From the NCBI RefSeq assembly GCF_000956475.1, contig NZ_JYJB01000010.1, positions 62,001-126,000 on the forward strand: DNA of 64,000 nucleotides, written 5' to 3'. A model generated the notes under the pieces. The model was not told the DNA's origin and did no database searches. It saw nothing but the letters and a program-made list of their open reading frames with translations. Within the stretch, counting starts at the first letter, position 1. The number at the start of each line of letters is the position of its first letter. The DNA comes from Microbacterium hydrocarbonoxydans (GTDB taxonomy: Bacteria; Actinomycetota; Actinomycetes; Actinomycetales; Microbacteriaceae). This document shows positions 60,086 to 64,000 of the stretch, one piece after another. Made by a program: the position numbers and the translations under genes.

Positions 60086-60672
60086 GCAGCGGCGCGCCGT
60101 CGACGTGAGAGCCTCCGCAGCAGGACGATCACGAGGACGGCGAAGCCGATCAGCAGGAGAACCGCCACGATCGGGATGACGATCGCCGCCGCGGCCAGCA
60201 GGAAGGATGCGCCGTCCTCGACGGTGCTGAGAACGGGGGCAGCGAGCCCCGCAGTGGTCGCATTGGCAGCCACGCGGGCGGTCGCCTTCGTGATGTGCAC
60301 GGCCAGCGCGATCACGATGCCGGTCACGACGGGCACCCAGGCGTTGGTCGAGAAGAACGACGCGGGGTCGTCGACCGCCACGGTCTGCGCACTCGCGCCG
60401 GCTCCGAAGGCGATGCCGCCCGACGCGGGGCGCAGGATGCTCTGGATGACGTCGTTCACGGAGTCGAGAGCCGGGATCTTGTCGGCGACGATCTCGAAGA
60501 GCAGCAGCACGCCGACGACCCACAGCGCGAGGTCGCTGGACAGCCAGGACCATCCCGCCGGCAGCTGAACCGCAGGGACGAACCGGTCGGCGAGACCGAG
60601 CAGGAACAGCGGCATCCAGGCGTTGAGACCTGCGGATGCCGCGAGACTGGTGCCGATGATGAACTCGATCAC
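60064..60672 (-). CDS. DUF4126 membrane protein
   Basis: This 202-residue protein has five or six membrane helices, starting MIEFIIGTSLAASAGLNAWMPLFLLGL, the DUF4126 signature (in part). ALDSVNDVIQSILRPASGGIAFGA is the conserved loop. A basic Arg-rich tail ends it. Function unknown. The GTG start has TAGTCT six bases before it, so it is leaderless. It overlaps the GNAT gene at the 3' end. Confidence 0.88.
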   Translation of the reverse strand: MIEFIIGTSLAASAGLNAWMPLFLLGLADRFVPAVQLPAGWSWLSSDLALWVVGVLLLFEIVADKIPALDSVNDVIQSILRPASGGIAFGAGASAQTVAVDDPASFFSTNAWVPVVTGIVIALAVHITKATARVAANATTAGLAAPVLSTVEDGASFLLAAAAIVIPIVAVLLLIGFAVLVIVLLRRLSRRRRAAAHARLHT

Positions 60673-60678
60673 GCCCCC

Positions 60679-60684
60679 AGACTA
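60679..60684 (-). promoter_or_regulatory. -10 box TAGTCT, leaderless start of the DUF4126 gene
   Basis: On the minus strand TAGTCT is followed by gggggc and the GTG at 60672. Confidence 0.6.
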
Positions 60685-60770
60685 GGCGGCGTCCCGCCTC
60701 GACGCATCGCACCGGCCTCGATGCGGTGCACTGAGCGAGCGCAGCCGGCCTCGATGTCTGCGGTCCCGCC

Positions 60771-60776
60771 TACGCT
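60771..60776 (+). promoter_or_regulatory. -10 box TACGCT, leaderless start of uvrB
   Basis: TACGCT is followed by six bases and ATG 60783. The divergent gap is about 110 bases and contains CTGAGCGAGCGCAGC near 60731, which resembles another repeat-type motif of actinobacteria. No SOS box was recognised. Confidence 0.55.
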
Positions 60777-60782
60777 GGAAGT

Positions 60783-62855
60783 ATGCAACCCACGCGCAGC
60801 GTCCGTCCCTTCGAGGTCATCAGCGAGTACGAGCCCGCAGGCGACCAGCCGCAGGCCATCGCCGAGCTCGCGGCGCGCATCAACGCGGGAGAGACCGACA
60901 TCGTCCTGCTCGGCGCGACCGGCACCGGAAAGTCCGCGACCACGGCGTGGCTGGTCGAGCAGGTGCAGCGTCCGACACTCGTCCTCGCGCACAACAAGAC
61001 CCTCGCGGCGCAGCTGGCGAATGAGTTCCGAGAGCTCATGCCCAACAACGCCGTCGAGTACTTCGTCTCGTACTACGACTACTACCAGCCGGAAGCGTAC
61101 GTCCCCCAGACCGACACCTTCATCGAGAAGGACTCCTCGATCAACTCCGAGGTCGAACGGCTTCGGCACTCGACGACCAACTCGCTGCTGAGCCGGCGCG
61201 ACGTGGTCGTCGTCTCGACGGTGTCGTGCATCTACGGTCTCGGCGCGCCGGAAGAGTACATGCGGGCCATGGTCGCACTGCAGGTCGGCGAGCGCTACGA
61301 CCGCGATGCGCTGATCCGGCAGTTCATCGCGATGCAGTACAACCGCAACGACGTCGATTTCTCGCGCGGCAACTTCCGGGTGCGCGGCGACACGATCGAG
61401 ATCATCCCCGTCTACGAGGAGCACGCGATCCGGATCGAGCTGTTCGGCGACGAGATCGAAGCCCTGTACTCGCTGCATCCGCTCACGGGAGAGGTCATCG
61501 AGAAGCTCGATTCCGTGCCCATCTTCCCCGCATCGCACTATGTGGCGGGCACCGATGTGATCCAGCGATCGATCGGCACGATCGAGGCGGAGCTCGAAGA
61601 GCGCCTCGCCGAGTTCGAGAAGCAGGGGAAGCTTCTCGAGGCACAGCGACTTCGCATGCGCACGACGTTCGACCTCGAGATGCTGCAGCAGCTCGGCTTC
61701 TGCTCTGGTATCGAGAACTATTCGAGGCACATGGATGGCCGCGCTCCGGGCGAGCCGCCGCACACCCTGCTCGACTTCTTCCCTGACGACTTCCTGCTCG
61801 TGATCGACGAGTCGCACGTGACGGTCCCGCAGATCGGCGCGATGTACGAGGGCGACGCGTCTCGCAAGCGCACTCTGGTCGAGCACGGGTTCCGCCTGCC
61901 GAGCGCGATGGACAACCGGCCGCTGCGCTGGGACGAGTTCAAGAACCGCATCGGGCAGACGGTCTATCTGTCGGCGACGCCTGGCAAGTACGAGATGGGG
62001 ATCGCCGATGGGGTGGTCGAGCAGATCATCCGCCCGACGGGCCTTGTCGACCCGCACATCATCGTGAAGCCCTCGAAGGGACAGATCGACGATCTCCTGG
62101 AGGAGATCCGCATCCGGGTCGAGAAGGACGAGCGCATCCTCGTCACCACGCTCACCAAGAAGATGGCCGAGGAGCTCACCGACTTCCTGGGCGAGCACGG
62201 CGTGCGCGTGCGATATCTGCACTCCGACGTCGACACGCTGCGCCGCGTCGAGTTGCTCAGCGAGCTGCGTGCGGGCGTCTACGACGTGCTCGTCGGCATC
62301 AACCTCCTCCGCGAGGGTCTCGACCTTCCCGAGGTGTCGCTGGTCGCGATCCTCGACGCAGACAAGGAGGGCTTCCTCCGGTCGGGAACGTCGCTGATCC
62401 AGACGATCGGCCGTGCGGCGCGAAACGTGTCGGGCGAGGTGCACATGTACGCCGATCGGATCACGGATTCGATGGCCAAGGCGATCGAGGAGACCGATCG
62501 CCGCCGCGAGAAGCAGGTGGCATACAACCTCGAGCACGGCATCGATCCCCAGCCGCTGCGCAAGCGCATCGCCGACATCACCGAGGTGCTGGCGCGCGAA
62601 GGCGCCGATACCGCAGACATGATGTCGAGCCGCGGGCGGGCGAGCGGCAAAGGCAAGTCGCCCACGCCCAATCTCCGTCGCACCGGGATCGCCGCCGAAG
62701 GCGCCCAGCAGCTCGAGGCGACGATCCAGGATCTCTCGGATCAGATGCTCGCCGCGGCGGGTGAGCTGAAGTTCGAGCTCGCGGCCCGCCTGCGTGACGA
62801 GGTGCAGGATCTCAAGAAGGAGCTGCGCGCCATGGAGCGCGCAGGTCACGCCTGA
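60783..62855 (+). CDS. uvrB: excinuclease ABC subunit B
   Basis: This 690-residue helicase-like subunit verifies DNA damage in nucleotide excision repair. Walker A is [15 protein letters not shown] near residues 40-54. The beta-hairpin [21 protein letters not shown] (in part) probes the lesion. [15 protein letters not shown] has the DExH-type motif II, and [23 protein letters not shown] and TIGRAARN are motifs V and VI. A C-terminal UVR motif (about residues 645-680) binds UvrC. Start by the leaderless box. Family length is normal. Confidence 0.98.
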   Translation: MQPTRSVRPFEVISEYEPAGDQPQAIAELAARINAGETDIVLLGATGTGKSATTAWLVEQVQRPTLVLAHNKTLAAQLANEFRELMPNNAVEYFVSYYDYYQPEAYVPQTDTFIEKDSSINSEVERLRHSTTNSLLSRRDVVVVSTVSCIYGLGAPEEYMRAMVALQVGERYDRDALIRQFIAMQYNRNDVDFSRGNFRVRGDTIEIIPVYEEHAIRIELFGDEIEALYSLHPLTGEVIEKLDSVPIFPASHYVAGTDVIQRSIGTIEAELEERLAEFEKQGKLLEAQRLRMRTTFDLEMLQQLGFCSGIENYSRHMDGRAPGEPPHTLLDFFPDDFLLVIDESHVTVPQIGAMYEGDASRKRTLVEHGFRLPSAMDNRPLRWDEFKNRIGQTVYLSATPGKYEMGIADGVVEQIIRPTGLVDPHIIVKPSKGQIDDLLEEIRIRVEKDERILVTTLTKKMAEELTDFLGEHGVRVRYLHSDVDTLRRVELLSELRAGVYDVLVGINLLREGLDLPEVSLVAILDADKEGFLRSGTSLIQTIGRAARNVSGEVHMYADRITDSMAKAIEETDRRREKQVAYNLEHGIDPQPLRKRIADITEVLAREGADTADMMSSRGRASGKGKSPTPNLRRTGIAAEGAQQLEATIQDLSDQMLAAAGELKFELAARLRDEVQDLKKELRAMERAGHA

Positions 62856-62871
62856 TGGGAGTCATCGGCTG

Positions 62872-63204
62872 ATGGATGCTGCCGGGGAGGAACTCGCCGA
62901 CCGAGTCCGCGCGCTTCTCGGAGCGGATCCGGAGATCGAGGAGCGTCGCATGTTCGGCACGCGCGCGTTCCTGCTCGACGGCAGGATCCTCGTCGGGGCG
63001 CGCAAAGGCGGCACGCTGCTCGTGCGGGTGTCTGAAGAGCACGGTGCGGCGCTCCTCGTGCGCCCGGGCGTTTCGGTCGCAGTGATGGGAGCGAAGACCA
63101 TGGGCCCCAGCTGGCTGGACGTCGAGGCCTCGGCCGCCGCCGACGACGCCGACCTGATGTTCTGGCTCGATGCCGCACGCGAGGACGGATCAGCTCCGGC
63201 CTGA
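62872..63204 (+). CDS. TfoX N-terminal-domain protein
   Basis: This 110-residue protein matches the TfoX/Sxy N-terminal fold, with RRMFGTRAFLLDGRILVGARKGG as the signature and MGPSWLDVEA near the end. Stand-alone members are common in actinobacteria and their role is unknown. ATG 62872 follows uvrB by 16 bases. Its 3' end overlaps the convergent zinc-ribbon gene by 15 bases. Confidence 0.82.
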   Translation: MDAAGEELADRVRALLGADPEIEERRMFGTRAFLLDGRILVGARKGGTLLVRVSEEHGAALLVRPGVSVAVMGAKTMGPSWLDVEASAAADDADLMFWLDAAREDGSAPA

Positions 63205-63459
63205 CGCTCGCCCGGGGTCAGGACAGTGCACGAGGGTTCTCGGGCCCGATCGGTCGATCTCGTGCTGCGTCATGGGCGCCCCGCAGAGCGGACACGCGCG
63301 CTCGGCGCGTTCCTCACTGCTCGGGGGAGGAGTCTTCTCGTACGGCCCCACCGACGCAGGCCCCGCGAAGCGGATCAGGTTCGTGTTGAACCAGGAGTAG
63401 AGGCCACCGGCCGCGCGGATGCGGTCGCGAAGAGGAGGACGATCTGAGTCGGCTGACAT
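63190..63459 (-). CDS. small zinc-ribbon-like protein
   Basis: I do not recognise a named family. The 89-residue protein has one CPLCGAP Cys pair near residue 56, followed by His/Cys candidates (TQHEIDRSG, LVHCPDPG) that could complete a metal site. N-terminal LYSWFNTNLIRFAGPASVGPYE (in part) is hydrophobic and conserved-looking. It diverges from the MarR gene, and the MarR-type operator lies directly before its ATG, so it may be co-regulated. Confidence 0.7.
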   Translation of the reverse strand: MSADSDRPPLRDRIRAAGGLYSWFNTNLIRFAGPASVGPYEKTPPPSSEERAERACPLCGAPMTQHEIDRSGPRTLVHCPDPGRASGRS

Positions 63460-63460
63460 G

Positions 63461-63484
63461 TTAGTTAGTGTACTAATGATTAGT
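63461..63484. promoter_or_regulatory. MarR/OhrR-type operator cluster
   Basis: TTAGT occurs at 63461, 63465 and 63480, and ACTAA at 63472. TTAGT-gt-ACTAA (63465-63476) is an inverted repeat. The cluster lies between two divergent genes and upstream of the MarR -10 box, as in autoregulated MarR loci. Confidence 0.65.
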
Positions 63485-63491
63485 GCCTATG

Positions 63492-63497
63492 TATACT
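63492..63497 (+). promoter_or_regulatory. -10 box TATACT, leaderless start of the MarR gene
   Basis: TATACT is followed by six bases and GTG 63504. A candidate -35, TGTACT, lies 17 bases upstream inside the operator. Confidence 0.6.
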
Positions 63498-63503
63498 CGA
63501 GCC

Positions 63504-63959
63504 GTGACGGCATCCGATGACCTCCTCAAGCTCGAGAATCAGCTCTGCTTCGCGGTCGTCACCGCGGCGCGCAACATCGTCTCGATCTACCGCCCCATCC
63601 TCGAGCCACTCGGACTCACGCACCCGCAGTATCTTGTGATGCTCGCGCTCTGGGAGCGCGCTCCGCGCACGCTCAACGACCTCGCCGCGGATCTCGCGAT
63701 GGAACCCGCGACCGCCTCGCCTCTTGTCAAGCGGCTCGAGGCGGACGGGCTCGTCGCCCGGCAACGCAGCGCGGAGGACGAGCGCCGGCTCGACATCACG
63801 CTCACAGACGGCGGCGTCCGTCTTCGTGAGCGCGCCGTAGAGGTGCCCCGCCAGGTGATGGAGGCCGTGGGCATGGATATCGAGGAGATCGCTGCGCTGC
63901 GTGACGGGTTGTCCACATTCGCGGGTGGCAGGCGCTCTGAGCGGGACCAGACGCCTTAG
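63504..63959 (+). CDS. MarR/OhrR-family transcriptional regulator
   Basis: This 151-residue regulator has a winged helix (about residues 53-105) with NDLAADLAMEPATASPLVKRLEADGLV as recognition helix region and RSAEDERRLDITLTDGG as the wing. ENQLCFAVVTAARN near residue 15 carries the Cys placed like the redox Cys of OhrR, so it may sense organic peroxides. GTG 63504 is chosen over GTG 63483 because of the leaderless TATACT box. No ohr gene is visible in the window. It could control the divergent zinc-ribbon gene, itself and genes past the window end. Confidence 0.9.
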   Translation: MTASDDLLKLENQLCFAVVTAARNIVSIYRPILEPLGLTHPQYLVMLALWERAPRTLNDLAADLAMEPATASPLVKRLEADGLVARQRSAEDERRLDITLTDGGVRLRERAVEVPRQVMEAVGMDIEEIAALRDGLSTFAGGRRSERDQTP

Positions 63960-63968
63960 GGTGAGGGG

Positions 63969-64000
63969 ATGCACCGACGGCCCGATCCCCGAGCGGGTCG
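63969..64000 (+). CDS. start of a possible next gene, cut by the window end
   Basis: ATG 63969 opens a frame that reads MHRRPDPRAG to the window end. TAGGGT at 63957-63962, overlapping the MarR stop, is followed by six bases and this ATG, matching the leaderless pattern. Too short to identify. Confidence 0.35.
   Translation, partial: MHRRPDPRAG

Noticed and set aside
1..64000. tRNA, rRNA, insertion sequences, integrase or phage genes
   Set aside because: No cloverleaf-like sequence, transposase motif or target duplications were seen while reading. A dedicated search could still find a tRNA missed by eye.

Overview
The window is high-G+C actinobacterial chromosome, densely packed and mostly core genes. 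A Microbacterium-like member of the Microbacteriaceae is the best guess. This rests on gene content, on actinobacterial signatures (DivIVA/Wag31, SepF, DUF3040, DUF3043, an attached diheme QcrC, a PDWY-type QcrB, class II DAHP synthase, PASTA kinase) and on many TANNNT boxes placed 6-7 bases before a start codon. No insertion sequence, phage, CRISPR array, rRNA or tRNA was seen. No gene-free stretch exceeds 300 bases. The longest gaps are about 250 bases before mraZ, 212 before rpsA, 193 between ctaE and trpD, and 182 before ftsZ.

Layout. 1-10.6 kb: the end of a MinD/ParA-type ATPase, peptide deformylase, an acyl-CoA synthetase, a PlsC-type acyltransferase, class II DAHP synthase, a PASTA Ser/Thr kinase, a LysM wall protein, an Rv2175c-like HTH protein, a polyprenyl diphosphate synthase and a DUF3040 membrane protein. 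This order resembles the pknL-aroG neighbourhood of Mycobacterium. 10.7-28.6 kb: the division and cell wall cluster mraZ-rsmH-ftsL-ftsI-murF-mraY-murD-ftsW-murG-murC-ftsQ-ftsZ-yggS-sepF-yggT-divIVA-lspA-rluD. It is preceded by a striking set of MraZ boxes, and murE is absent from it.

28.6-33.3 kb is the most accessory-looking part. A TetR regulator diverges from a three-gene set (DUF6230, DUF6114 and a secreted Pro/Thr-rich protein) through a perfect operator overlapping the promoter. A GNAT enzyme and an ECF sigma factor with a membrane partner follow. 33.4-41.8 kb: dnaE, a membrane protein, hisD, nrdR, pyrD and a DUF3043 protein. 41.8-52.5 kb: an M20 peptidase, the Fe-S carrier gene erpA, and the cytochrome bc1-aa3 branch in two blocks (ctaC-ctaD-ctaF on +, ctaE-qcrC-qcrA-qcrB on -), separated by a rhodanese, a GNAT enzyme and a RidA remnant.

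52.7-64 kb: trpD, a PHP-domain protein, a 5'-3' exonuclease, rpsA, coaE, an MFS transporter, a GNAT enzyme, a DUF4126 protein, uvrB, a TfoX-like protein, a small zinc-ribbon protein and an OhrR-like MarR regulator with its operator.

Together the window covers peptidoglycan precursor synthesis, septum assembly, polar growth, the respiratory supercomplex and DNA replication and repair. The best candidate for an undescribed system is the TetR/DUF6230/DUF6114/secreted-protein locus at 28.6-31.0 kb.
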